Shown here: positions 19,672 to 27,891 of the stretch, one piece after another | Position numbering within the stretch: position 1 is the stretch's first letter | Layout: the number at the start of each line of letters is the position of its first letter | From: Rhodoblastus sp963736175 | GTDB taxonomy: Bacteria > Pseudomonadota > Alphaproteobacteria > Rhizobiales > Beijerinckiaceae | DNA length: 64,000 nucleotides | Direction of reading: 5' to 3' | Assembly: GCA_963736175.1 (NCBI GenBank) | Contig: CAVTNU010000023.1 | Coordinates: 58,907-122,906, forward strand | Position numbers and translations under genes: made by a program | Notes under the pieces: generated by a model | What the model was told of the DNA's origin: nothing | Databases searched by the model: none | The model's input: only the letters and a program-made list of their open reading frames with translations

Positions 19672-21132
19672 TTGGCCAAGACTGTCAAATCCAAAGTCGA
19701 AAAAATCAGATCGCTCGATCCGAACGACTGGGAAGCCTTCCGCAAGGACGGCCACCGCGCCCTCGATCATATGATCGACTATCTACAAAACATCCGCGAA
19801 CAGCCGGTGTGGCGCAAAGCGCCGGACGATGCGCGCGCGCGGTTCAAGACGCCGGCGCCAAGAAAACCGCGCCCGCTCGGCGACGTGATCGACGATTTCA
19901 GCGCACACATCCTGCCTTACGCCAACGGCAATCTGCATCCCCTGTTCATGGGCTGGGTGCATGGGGCCGGCACGCCGGTCGGCATGATCGCCGAAATGCT
20001 CGCCGCCGGTCTTAACTCCAATTGCGGCGGGCGCGATCATATCGCCCATGTCGTCGAAAAGCAGATCACCAGCTGGATGGCGCACGCCTTCGGCCTGCCG
20101 AAGGAGGCGTCCGGCATTTTCGTCACCGGCGCATCAATGGCCAATTTTCTTGCGGTGCTGACGGCGCGCAACAAGGCGCTGGGCGCCGACGGCCGCAAAA
20201 AAGGTCTCGCCGAAGCGGGCGCGCGGCTTACCGCCTACGCCTCGCGCGAAACCCATTCCTGCGTCAAAAGAGCCATCGAACAAGCCGGGATCGGCCTCCA
20301 GCACCTGCGCGTTTTGGGCGTCGACGCGCAAGGCGCGGTCGATCTCGTTGAATTGCGCCAGAGGATCGCCGCCGACAAGGCCGCCGGCTTCAAGCCGTTT
20401 CTGATCGTCGGTACGGCCGGCAGCGTCAACTTCGGCGCTTTCGACGATCTGCCGGCGCTCGCCGCGATCGCCAAAAAAGAAAAGATCTGGCTGCATGTCG
20501 ACGGCGCCTTCGGCGCGCTCGCGGCCTTTTCCGATCAGCTTCGACCGCGCATAAAGGGAATTGAAAAAGCCGATTCCGTCGCCTTCGACTTTCACAAATG
20601 GGCCCAGGTTCCCTACGACGCGGGCTTCCTGATCGTGCGCGATCCGCAGGCGCACTACGAAGCCTTCGCCGATCGGCCGGTCTATCTCGCCCATGTCGAG
20701 GGCGGGCTCGGCGGCGGCGGCGTCTGGCCCTGCGATTTGGGCATGGATCTGTCGCGTTCATTTCGCGCGCTGAAAACCTGGTTCACGTTCCAGACCTTCG
20801 GCGCCGACGCGCTCGCCGAAACCATCGAACGGACCTGCGCGGTGGCGCGGCGTCTGGAAAAGCTGATCAACGCCAGCGCGGTTTTCGAAACGCGCGCGCC
20901 GGTCGGCCTCAACATCGTCTGTTTCGGCGTCAAAGGCGCTAAGGACGGCGGCGCGCTCAATCAGAAAATCGTCGTCGATCTGCAAGAGCGCGGCCTGGCG
21001 GCGCCGTCGACGACCAAAATCGGACAGGACATCGTGATTCGCGCGGCGATTGTGAATCACCGCACGCAATTGTCGGACATGGACGCGTTTTTCGAAGAGC
21101 TGCTGGCTTCGGCGAAGCGGCTGCGGTCTTGA
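19672..21132 (+). CDS. Group II pyridoxal-dependent amino acid decarboxylase
   Basis: PLP decarboxylase of the aromatic-amino-acid/tyrosine/glutamate decarboxylase superfamily (PF00282), 486 residues. The start is TTG 19672, only two bases after the preceding stop, with AAAGGG upstream. Visible motifs: GASMANFLAVLTARNK (cofactor phosphate region), D277 in LHVDGAFGALAAFS (pyridine nitrogen), and K309 in FDFHKWAQVPYDAGF (Schiff base). HPLFMGWVHGAGTPVGM resembles the N-terminal substrate region of aromatic L-amino acid decarboxylases. The exact substrate cannot be told from sequence. Neighbours suggest a product, possibly an amine, used by the ATP-grasp enzyme encoded next. Confidence 0.85.
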   Translation: MAKTVKSKVEKIRSLDPNDWEAFRKDGHRALDHMIDYLQNIREQPVWRKAPDDARARFKTPAPRKPRPLGDVIDDFSAHILPYANGNLHPLFMGWVHGAGTPVGMIAEMLAAGLNSNCGGRDHIAHVVEKQITSWMAHAFGLPKEASGIFVTGASMANFLAVLTARNKALGADGRKKGLAEAGARLTAYASRETHSCVKRAIEQAGIGLQHLRVLGVDAQGAVDLVELRQRIAADKAAGFKPFLIVGTAGSVNFGAFDDLPALAAIAKKEKIWLHVDGAFGALAAFSDQLRPRIKGIEKADSVAFDFHKWAQVPYDAGFLIVRDPQAHYEAFADRPVYLAHVEGGLGGGGVWPCDLGMDLSRSFRALKTWFTFQTFGADALAETIERTCAVARRLEKLINASAVFETRAPVGLNIVCFGVKGAKDGGALNQKIVVDLQERGLAAPSTTKIGQDIVIRAAIVNHRTQLSDMDAFFEELLASAKRLRS

Positions 21133-21178
21133 CAGGCGCCGGCGCCGCGCTGTCGGCGGCGCCCTGACGGGGATGAAC

Positions 21179-22405
21179 ATGGCGAACGCACAAGGGCTTG
21201 TCGAGGAGGACTGGGAGTCCCGGAGCAAACTGGCGATTCTGGCGCTGAGCCACGAGGAAGCCGCGCTCAATCTGCCGATGGCGCTGCAACGCATCGCGAT
21301 CGAGAAAAAAATGCCGCCGTTGCAGACCCTGCGCGATTTCTTAAGCCTAAGCTTCGGTCCCGGCCGGGTTTCCTTCGCCGATTACGTCAGGTTGCGCCTG
21401 TTCGACCGCGACTACTGGCAAGGCGACCGTCGCGCCGTCGTCGGGCAGAGGCGCAATCGCGATCTCGCGCTTGAGGTCAATTACCGTCACGATTGGCTCG
21501 GCATGCTGTCCAACAAGGTGGCCGAGGCGCAATATTTGTCGGCCTACGGCCTGCCGACCATCCCGTTTCAGGCGGTTTACGCGCCGCACAGCGCGTCCGA
21601 CGCCGTCGCGACCGGCTCTCGCCGCGGTCTCAAATTGTTGCGCGACGGCGAGGATCTCCGTCAATTCCTCCTCAACGAGGCCGAATATCCGCTGTTCGGC
21701 AAACCGGTCGAAGGCGTGCAGAGCCTAGGCGCGATCGCCTTCGCCAAAGCCTTGCCCGATGAAAATGAGCTCGAACGGCGTGACGGAACGCGCGTCGCCC
21801 TCGATCGGTTCGTCGCCGACGTCACGGAAAACTACGCCAGCGGATATGTCTTTCAGCCTTGTCTTGCGCCTCATCCGGAATTCGCCAAGGCCTTCGGCTC
21901 CGCGCTGGCGACCGCGCGTATCGTGACGATCCGCACGCCGGACGGGCCGCGAATTTTTCGCGCCAGCCTGAAAATTCCCGTCGGCGGCAATGAAGCCGAT
22001 AATTTTTGGCGCGCCGGCAATATTCTGGCGGCGCTCGATGTCGAACACGGCGACATTCTCGGGGCCGTGTCGGGCGTCGGCTTCGCGCTGAAACGGATCG
22101 AAACCCACCCGGGCACGGGCGCCGCGGTCAAGGGCGCGGTCGCGCCGCATTGGTCGGCGATGAAGGCGGCGGCGCTCGAAGGGGCCAGGCTGATGCGGCA
22201 TATGGGGCTGATCGGCTGGGACGTCGCCGGCGTCGAACAGGGCGCGGTGATCGTCGAGATGAACGCCACGCCTGACCTGATCCTGAGCCAGTTGGCGCAT
22301 CGCCAGGGCGCGCTGGACGCCGATTTCAACGCCTTCGTCGACTACCGCAAATCCTGCGCGCAGGCGCATCTGGCGCGGATCAGCGGCGACACGGCCAAGC
22401 TCTGA
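21179..22405 (+). CDS. ATP-grasp ligase-like protein
   Basis: Probable ATP-grasp enzyme of 408 residues, resembling the sugar-transfer-associated/alpha-L-glutamate-ligase-like class. ATG 21179 has GGGG seven bases upstream; ATG 21173 is in frame but sits on the Shine-Dalgarno itself. YPLFGKPVEGVQSLGAIAF resembles the nucleotide-binding lysine region, the central part has ATARIVTIRT and FRASLKIPVGGNEADNFW, and GLIGWDVAGVEQGAVIVEMNATPDL is a typical metal-binding ATP-grasp end (Glu and Asn ligands). It would form an amide, ester or peptide-like bond with ATP use. It ends a three-gene + strand operon with two PLP enzymes; the product is unknown. Confidence 0.75.
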   Translation: MANAQGLVEEDWESRSKLAILALSHEEAALNLPMALQRIAIEKKMPPLQTLRDFLSLSFGPGRVSFADYVRLRLFDRDYWQGDRRAVVGQRRNRDLALEVNYRHDWLGMLSNKVAEAQYLSAYGLPTIPFQAVYAPHSASDAVATGSRRGLKLLRDGEDLRQFLLNEAEYPLFGKPVEGVQSLGAIAFAKALPDENELERRDGTRVALDRFVADVTENYASGYVFQPCLAPHPEFAKAFGSALATARIVTIRTPDGPRIFRASLKIPVGGNEADNFWRAGNILAALDVEHGDILGAVSGVGFALKRIETHPGTGAAVKGAVAPHWSAMKAAALEGARLMRHMGLIGWDVAGVEQGAVIVEMNATPDLILSQLAHRQGALDADFNAFVDYRKSCAQAHLARISGDTAKL

Positions 22406-22450
22406 TACGCGTCGGCAAAGCCAGGGCGCGTCGCGAAGGGAAAGGCGTCG

Positions 22451-23164
22451 CTATCCGAAAAATTCCGTGCGCGCGAACGTCTCGCGCATTTCGAAACTAT
22501 GCCATTGCGTGAAGATCGGCGTCAGCCAGGCGCGCAGGCCGGCGCGCACGACGATCGACATGTGCGGCGGCGGATCGAGAAGAAAATAGGACAAGGACAG
22601 GGCGGGATCGGCGAGGGCGGCGCGCAACGTCGGATCGAGCGCGTGCAGGATGAAACGCCTGTGGCCAGGAAAACGATTCAGCGCCGCCTGTTCGTCGCCC
22701 TCAAACGGGGCCGCGCCTTCGTTATGCACCAGAATCGTCTGGACGTCGGGAAATTCGCTGGCGAGACGGAAAGCGGCGGCGGGCGAAGCGCCGGACGCGT
22801 CGGCGTGATAGAGAATCACCGGCTCGATGTTCTTGCGCCGCGCCTCGGCGAAGAAATCGATTTCCCGCGCCAATTGAAAGAAACGGTCGAAGGAGCGGCT
22901 CCACAGATCGACGATCTTGGGATCCTCGTCGTCGCCAAGGAGGCGGTCGATCATCGCGATCTGATCCTTGACGGAAGCCAGATCGACGCTCTTGGCGCGT
23001 TCGCCGAACCGGTGAGCGTAATCGGGTTCGTGCGGGTCGGTGTCGAAGCCGATGAAACTACGCCGTCCCGCCAGATAATAATCGGACAGCACGCGCGCGG
23101 TGGTGCTGACGCCCGCTCGGGCGTTCGGCGCGCAGGCCAGAAATATAAAGGCGCGGCCGCTCAT
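22451..23164 (-). CDS. Degenerate ParA/MinD-like P-loop protein
   Basis: A 237-residue protein with the outline of a ParA/MinD deviant-Walker ATPase: it starts with FIFLACAPNARAGVSTTARVLSDYYL, where functional relatives have KGGVGKTT. Both Walker lysines are absent, while the GV-S-TT framework and the following helix remain, as does FIGFDTDPHEP, equivalent to the switch region. ATP hydrolysis is therefore unlikely. It lies directly downstream of a canonical ParA-like ATPase on the same strand. A regulatory or structural partner of that ATPase is a reasonable inference; no family name is given. Confidence 0.65.
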   Translation of the reverse strand: MSGRAFIFLACAPNARAGVSTTARVLSDYYLAGRRSFIGFDTDPHEPDYAHRFGERAKSVDLASVKDQIAMIDRLLGDDEDPKIVDLWSRSFDRFFQLAREIDFFAEARRKNIEPVILYHADASGASPAAAFRLASEFPDVQTILVHNEGAAPFEGDEQAALNRFPGHRRFILHALDPTLRAALADPALSLSYFLLDPPPHMSIVVRAGLRAWLTPIFTQWHSFEMRETFARTEFFG

Positions 23165-23271
23165 GCAGCGCGCCCATCAGGCGTGTTCGCGCGCGCGCGC
23201 GCTGGAAGACGCAAAAAACGAGAGCCAGCGTCCCGGCGCGAGAATTGTTCGCGTGCGCTGGCCAACACGTT

Positions 23272-24138
23272 TCAACCCTTGTCCTTTTTGCCTGAAATCA
23301 AATCGAGCAGGCCGGCGCGGTTCAATTCGTCGGCGATCTTGTTCTGCCACGTGCGCACATAGCCGCGCAGCACGAACGAATGATCGGCCGGATCGCCCGC
23401 CGCCGTGCGGTTGGCGACAAAGGTGGAGAACGGCGAACCGGCGATTTCCACCTGCTCATAGGCCATTTCATTGAGTTTGGGGATGGCGATCTCGCCGGCG
23501 GTGCGGACCTTGTCGAAATATTTGCGATGGGTCACCGGATCCCATTCGAAGAAATTGGTGTCGTTGACGTGGTTCTTGACCAGGAAATAGGCGGCGTCCG
23601 TGACGAAGGGCGCGGTTTCCGCGATCTCATCGAGCGAAGCGATCGAGGGGCCAAGAATGTGGAAGACGACGAAATTGAACTGGCCTTCCTTGGCGGCGTC
23701 GAGAAAGCCGACGTCGCGCAACGCGCGCAAGGTCAGGGCCAGCGCGCCGGCGCGCGTGTCGATCACCGAGACTTTGACCTGCGCCGAATTCAGCGTGTCG
23801 AGGATGCGCATCTGGTCGGCGGTCTGCGTAATGTCGACCACTTCGGTGATCGGCGCATGAAAGCGCTTCAGCGTGCCGCGCGGGAATTCGGTGTCGAAAG
23901 CGCGGGCGAGAATATTATTGGCGGCGAGATAGTCGAGAACGGCGCGCGTGACCGTGGTCTTGCCCACGCCGCCCTTATCGGCGCCCACCAAAATGACGGT
24001 TGGCTTCATATTATGTCCCACTCCTGGCAAGGATACGAGCGCGTCCGGCGCTTTCGCCGACGCGGTCTTGACCGGTTTATCTGCGTGTTTTCGAGCGGCG
24101 GTCCGCTTGTCCTTTTTAGGCGTCATACTGATATTCAT
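23272..24138 (-). CDS. ParA/MinD-like P-loop ATPase
   Basis: A 288-residue deviant-Walker ATPase. A basic, Lys/Ala-rich N-terminal tail of about 43 residues precedes the ATPase domain, which starts PTVILVGADKGGVGKTTVTR with both signature lysines. FDTEFPRGTLKRF and VSVIDTRAG are switch regions. The C-terminal half (FNFVVFHILGPSIASLDEI, KNHVNDTNFFEWDP) is unlike chromosome-partitioning ParA, and no parB or parS is nearby. Such ATPases position cargo or act with plasmid/phage accessory functions. ATG 24126 is an alternative start. It is followed after about 107 bp by a degenerate homologue. Confidence 0.8.
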   Translation of the reverse strand: MNISMTPKKDKRTAARKHADKPVKTASAKAPDALVSLPGVGHNMKPTVILVGADKGGVGKTTVTRAVLDYLAANNILARAFDTEFPRGTLKRFHAPITEVVDITQTADQMRILDTLNSAQVKVSVIDTRAGALALTLRALRDVGFLDAAKEGQFNFVVFHILGPSIASLDEIAETAPFVTDAAYFLVKNHVNDTNFFEWDPVTHRKYFDKVRTAGEIAIPKLNEMAYEQVEIAGSPFSTFVANRTAAGDPADHSFVLRGYVRTWQNKIADELNRAGLLDLISGKKDKG

Positions 24139-24302
24139 AGCATCGATGCGTTGTTTTGGCGCAATCGTGAACGAAAACTTGACGATTATGGTTTACGCGG
24201 TGTCGGCCAGATCTTCGCGGCGCGCGCGGGATTTCGGCGCTTCGGTTTGAAAATCCGCCACTTGCGCGCCGACGACCGTTCCGCTTGGACCGTCCACAGG
24301 CC

Positions 24303-24983
24303 CTAATGCGGGAAATTGAGGTCCATGTCGATCTTGAAAAGCGCCGGGTTCGGCTCGGTCTTGGGGTCGACGTTGAAGATCGACACCAGGGTTTCAAAGC
24401 CCTGCGGATCGACGACCTGCCATTGTTTCAGCGAAAAGCTCTTTTTGTCGAAATAGAGCTTGATGCGCGAGGTGCCGCCGAGCGTGGCCTTATCCTCGAT
24501 TTCGATGATCGTATTGTCGCCGTCGTTGATGACGTTCAGCACCTTGGTGTCGCGCGTCAGATCGATATTGTCCTTCAACAGAAATTTCAGCGGTGTCTGA
24601 GCGACGAAATAAATATCCTGCGTCGACAGCTTGCGGTCGTGGATGGCGACGGATCTGCCGTCGGCGATGATTTCCAACGTGGCGGGCAAGGCGTATTCGA
24701 ACCGCAACCGGCCCGGCTTCTTGATGTAGAGCTTGCCTTCCGCCCGGCGTCCGTCGGCGCCGATCTGGACAAAGTCGGCGGTCATGATCTGCATGGCGTT
24801 GAAATAATCGTCGGCCATCTTCACCGCGATTTCAGGATCGAGCGCCGCCGCGGCGGCGGGGGCGCCGGCGACGCGCTTCGCCGGCGCCGGGTTGGCGGGG
24901 CGCGCGACCGTCGTGGCTGTCGAGGGAACCGCAAAGCCCATTGCCGCCAGCGCGACCAGAGCGAATATTTTGCGGGATTTCAT
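24303..24983 (-). CDS. lolA: Outer-membrane lipoprotein carrier protein LolA
   Basis: Periplasmic chaperone that carries lipoproteins from LolCDE to the outer membrane. ATG 24983 gives a clean signal peptide (MKSRKIFALVALAAMGFAVP, cleavage near STA); the open frame to 25130 is rejected. The 226-residue product has a Pro/Ala linker, then the LolA half-barrel with MADDYFNAMQIMTADFVQIG, GKLYIKKPGRLRFEYALP and YFDKKSFSLKQWQVVDPQG. LolA directly after ftsK on the same strand is a common alphaproteobacterial arrangement. The 228 bp between them hold a short terminator-like hairpin and a palindromic repeat unit. Confidence 0.94.
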   Translation of the reverse strand: MKSRKIFALVALAAMGFAVPSTATTVARPANPAPAKRVAGAPAAAAALDPEIAVKMADDYFNAMQIMTADFVQIGADGRRAEGKLYIKKPGRLRFEYALPATLEIIADGRSVAIHDRKLSTQDIYFVAQTPLKFLLKDNIDLTRDTKVLNVINDGDNTIIEIEDKATLGGTSRIKLYFDKKSFSLKQWQVVDPQGFETLVSIFNVDPKTEPNPALFKIDMDLNFPH

Positions 24984-25001
24984 CCTGGCGCCTTTCAGGG
25001 G

Positions 25002-25056
25002 GCTAGAGCGAATCTTGAGAAAAGCGGATCGGCTTTTCGGCCAAGAATAAGCAGAA
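25002..25056. repeat. Intergenic palindromic repeat unit, copy 1
   Basis: An element starting CTAGAGCGAATCTTGAGAAA with internal inverted repeat AAAAGC/GCTTTT and ending near AAGAATAAGC. It has the same layout as the element at 44358 (CTAGAGC, A-rich, short stem, TTCTGG/TTCGGCC, AAGAATA-GC) and resembles the CTAGAGCAT-type intergenic repeats widespread in Hyphomicrobiales. Located just upstream of lolA. Confidence 0.5.
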
Positions 25057-25184
25057 AAACAGACAAGTCGGGCATTGATCGCTTTCGAGGCGCAGCGAAA
25101 CGCACCCGCGATTGCAGAGCGGCAACCCATCGCCGCGAAGCTTGGCGCGGATATGACGATCGGCTCTCTTCCTCCGCAATAAAG

Positions 25185-25201
25185 GCGTTTTTGCGAAACG
25201 C
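25185..25201 (-). terminator. Weak terminator-like hairpin after ftsK
   Basis: Read on the - strand, GCGTTT-CGCAA-AAACGC is followed by CTTTATT, about 11 bases after the ftsK stop. The stem is only 6 bp and the U-run is interrupted, so it is probably partial termination between ftsK and lolA. Confidence 0.35.
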
Positions 25202-25211
25202 GTCACGTGAA

Positions 25212-27683
25212 TCACTCCTCCGGCAGGCTGAAGGCGCCGCGGTCTATGCCGCCTCCAACGAGGATCTGGCGTTTTCCGGCGTGGTTGGCGGCGCCGACGA
25301 CGCCTTCCTTCTCCATGCGTTCGACCAACGAGGCGGCTTTGTTGTAGCCGACCGACAGGCGGCGCTGGATATAGGAGGTTGAGCATTTGCGGTCGCGCAG
25401 CACGATGGCGACGGCGCGGTCGTAGAGATCGCCGGACTCCTCGGCGTCCATGCCGCCGGGCGTGGGCGCTTCGCCGTCCTCGCCCGCCGCGTCCTCGGCG
25501 GTGATGGCGTCGAGATATTCGGGCTGGCCCTGGGTTTTCAGGTGGGCGACGATGCGCTCCACCTCGCCGTCCGAGACGAAGGGGCCGTGCACGCGCGAAA
25601 TGCGCCCGCCGCCCGCCATGTAGAGCATGTCGCCCTGACCGAGCAGCTGTTCGGCGCCCTGTTCGCCCAGAATGGTGCGGCTGTCGATCCGGCTCGTCAC
25701 CTGGAAGGAGATGCGGGTGGGGAAATTGGCCTTGATCGTGCCGGTGATGACGTCGACGGAGGGGCGCTGGGTCGCCATGATGATGTGGATGCCCGCCGCG
25801 CGGGCCATCTGGGCGAGGCGCTGGATGGCTCCTTCGATGTCCTTGCCGGCGACCATCATCAGATCGGCCATCTCGTCGACGATGACGATGATGTAGGGCA
25901 GGGGCGCGAGGTCCATCTGCTCTTGTTCGTAGATCGCCTCGCCGGTCTCGCGGTCAAAGCCGGTCTGCACGGTGCGGGTGACGATCTCGCCCTTGGCCTT
26001 GGCCTCGGCGACGCGGGCGTTGAAGCCGTCGATGTTACGCACGCCGAGCTTCGACATTTTCTTGTAGCGGTCCTCCATCTCGCGCACCGCCCATTTGAGC
26101 GCCACCACCGCCTTTTTCGGATCGGTGACGACGGGGGTGAGGAGGTGGGGAATGCCGTCGTAGACGGAGAGTTCGAGCATTTTTGGATCGACCATGATGA
26201 GGCGGCATTCTTCCGGCTTGAGCCGGTAGAGCAGCGACAAGATCATGGTGTTGATGGCGACGGATTTGCCCGAGCCCGTGGTGCCGGCGACGAGCAGGTG
26301 CGGCATGCGGGCGAGATCGACGATGACTGGTTCTCCGCCGATGGTCTTGCCGAGGGCGATGGCGAGCTTGTGCTTGGTCGCGACGAAGTCCGGCGAGGCG
26401 ATGAGTTCGCGCAGATAGACGGTCTCGCGGCGCTGGTTGGGCAGTTCGATGCCGATGGCGTTGCGTCCCGGCACCACGGCGACGCGCGCCGACACCGAGG
26501 ACATCGAGCGGGCGATGTCGTCGGCCAGACCGATCACCCGGGACGATTTGACCCCCGGCGCCGGTTCGAGCTCGTAGAGCGTGACGACGGGGCCGGGGTG
26601 AACCTTCAAAATGTCGCCCTTGACGCTGAAATCGTCGAGAACCCCCTCGAGCAGGCGGGCGTTCTGCTCCAGCGCCTCATCCGATACGCCGCCGCCTTGA
26701 AGGCGTTTTGGTTCAACGAGAAGAGACAACGCGGGAGGGATATATTGTCCGGGCTCGGCGGCTGCGGCGGCCGGACGGCGCGATTTTTTCTGGCGGGGCG
26801 GCGGGCTTTCGCCGACATAGGCCGTTTCGAACATGGCGTTTTCGGCGAAATCGAAGTCCGCGCGCATGTCGCGCGCGCCGCCCAGCGAAGGCTCGACGCG
26901 TCCGCCGCGCGGCGCGGCGCAAATGTTGTCGCCATCGACGCGACGACGCTGAAAATAGCTCAGCCGATTGGCGAGACCGTCACGCATGGCGCCGCAGGCG
27001 TGCGCGATCAGGCCGGCCGAAAGCAGCAGCAGTCCCGGTTCGCCCGCGTCGTCTTCGTCCGGTCCGAAGCCGCTGGCCGTCGCCGGCCTGCGTTCGTCCT
27101 GTCGCTTTTCCTGGGGGTCGTCTTCGTCGAGGCCGAAACCGCAGGCTACTGTGAAAGAGAAGATCGCCGCCGCGAGAAACACCAGACTGAAGGCGGCGAC
27201 GCCCGGCCCGGACAGATAGCGTCGCGGCAACGCCATCGCCATATCGCCGACGAGGCCGCCAAGTCCGCTCGGCAGGGGCCAGCGATCGGTCGCCGGCAGA
27301 ACGGCGGCGACGCCCGCCGCCGCAAAGGCGCCCAGAAGCCAGAGGCCGAGGCGTCCCGCGTGCTTTTTACGGGCGCCGCGGTGAGAAAGAATGCGCCAGC
27401 CGAGCAAAGCCAGCGGCGCCAGCAGCGCGATCGAACTGACGCCCAGCATTTGCATCACCAGATCGGCGACGACGGCCCCCTTGAAGCCGAGCAGATTATG
27501 GACCGGGCTGTCGGTGGCGTGATTGAGGCTCGGGTCGCCGACCGACCATGTCGCCAACGCAAGGCCAAGCGTACAGACGCAGCCGATGATGGCGGCGCCG
27601 GTCAATTCTTCGAATCGACGCGTAAAAAAGCCCCGCGCCGATTCGGGCAGCCATTCGCTCTGGTGAAATGTGGTCGTGCGCAT
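25212..27683 (-). CDS. ftsK: DNA translocase FtsK
   Basis: Septum-located DNA pump that clears chromosomes and aligns dif sites at division. The start is ATG 27683 (MRTTTFHQSEWLPESARG), one codon after an in-frame TTG. The product is 823 residues. Four membrane segments occupy roughly 30-190, then a short charged linker. The RecA-like motor carries Walker A GTTGSGKS near residue 465 and Walker B-like PYIIVIVDEMADLMM. The last 65 residues form the winged-helix gamma domain that reads KOPS (STSYIQRRLSVGYNKAASLVERME). The linker is far shorter than in E. coli. A perfect CtrA box lies about 170 bp upstream, fitting cell-cycle control. Confidence 0.97.
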   Translation of the reverse strand: MRTTTFHQSEWLPESARGFFTRRFEELTGAAIIGCVCTLGLALATWSVGDPSLNHATDSPVHNLLGFKGAVVADLVMQMLGVSSIALLAPLALLGWRILSHRGARKKHAGRLGLWLLGAFAAAGVAAVLPATDRWPLPSGLGGLVGDMAMALPRRYLSGPGVAAFSLVFLAAAIFSFTVACGFGLDEDDPQEKRQDERRPATASGFGPDEDDAGEPGLLLLSAGLIAHACGAMRDGLANRLSYFQRRRVDGDNICAAPRGGRVEPSLGGARDMRADFDFAENAMFETAYVGESPPPRQKKSRRPAAAAAEPGQYIPPALSLLVEPKRLQGGGVSDEALEQNARLLEGVLDDFSVKGDILKVHPGPVVTLYELEPAPGVKSSRVIGLADDIARSMSSVSARVAVVPGRNAIGIELPNQRRETVYLRELIASPDFVATKHKLAIALGKTIGGEPVIVDLARMPHLLVAGTTGSGKSVAINTMILSLLYRLKPEECRLIMVDPKMLELSVYDGIPHLLTPVVTDPKKAVVALKWAVREMEDRYKKMSKLGVRNIDGFNARVAEAKAKGEIVTRTVQTGFDRETGEAIYEQEQMDLAPLPYIIVIVDEMADLMMVAGKDIEGAIQRLAQMARAAGIHIIMATQRPSVDVITGTIKANFPTRISFQVTSRIDSRTILGEQGAEQLLGQGDMLYMAGGGRISRVHGPFVSDGEVERIVAHLKTQGQPEYLDAITAEDAAGEDGEAPTPGGMDAEESGDLYDRAVAIVLRDRKCSTSYIQRRLSVGYNKAASLVERMEKEGVVGAANHAGKRQILVGGGIDRGAFSLPEE

Positions 27684-27854
27684 CAAACACCATTTCTCGC
27701 CAATCGCGCTTCGGCGCGCCCGGCGAGGCCCGTTGCGTCGGTTCGGCGTCGCGATCGCTCCTAACCAAGCCGCATAAGGCCCAAATTATGAGGCTGGATT
27801 TATACCGCTCGCCCAGACATGCCGACGTTCGGCGTCGAGGCTAGGACGCCAGGG

Positions 27855-27870
27855 TTAACTTTGACTTAAC
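27855..27870 (+). promoter_or_regulatory. Candidate CtrA binding site upstream of ftsK
   Basis: TTAACTTTGACTTAAC fits TTAA-N7-TTAAC at all nine fixed positions. It lies in the 208-bp gap between the cobT stop and the ftsK start, about 172 bp before the ftsK ATG. CtrA controls division genes in alphaproteobacteria, so ftsK is a plausible target. Binding itself is not shown by sequence. Confidence 0.65.
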
Positions 27871-27891
27871 CTTGCGCCGCGCGCCGCAGAA

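Noticed and set aside
23188..23200. Alternating CG tract as a special element
   Set aside because: CG runs of this size are common in this genome, and this one is intergenic. It could favour Z-DNA, but nothing else supports a role.
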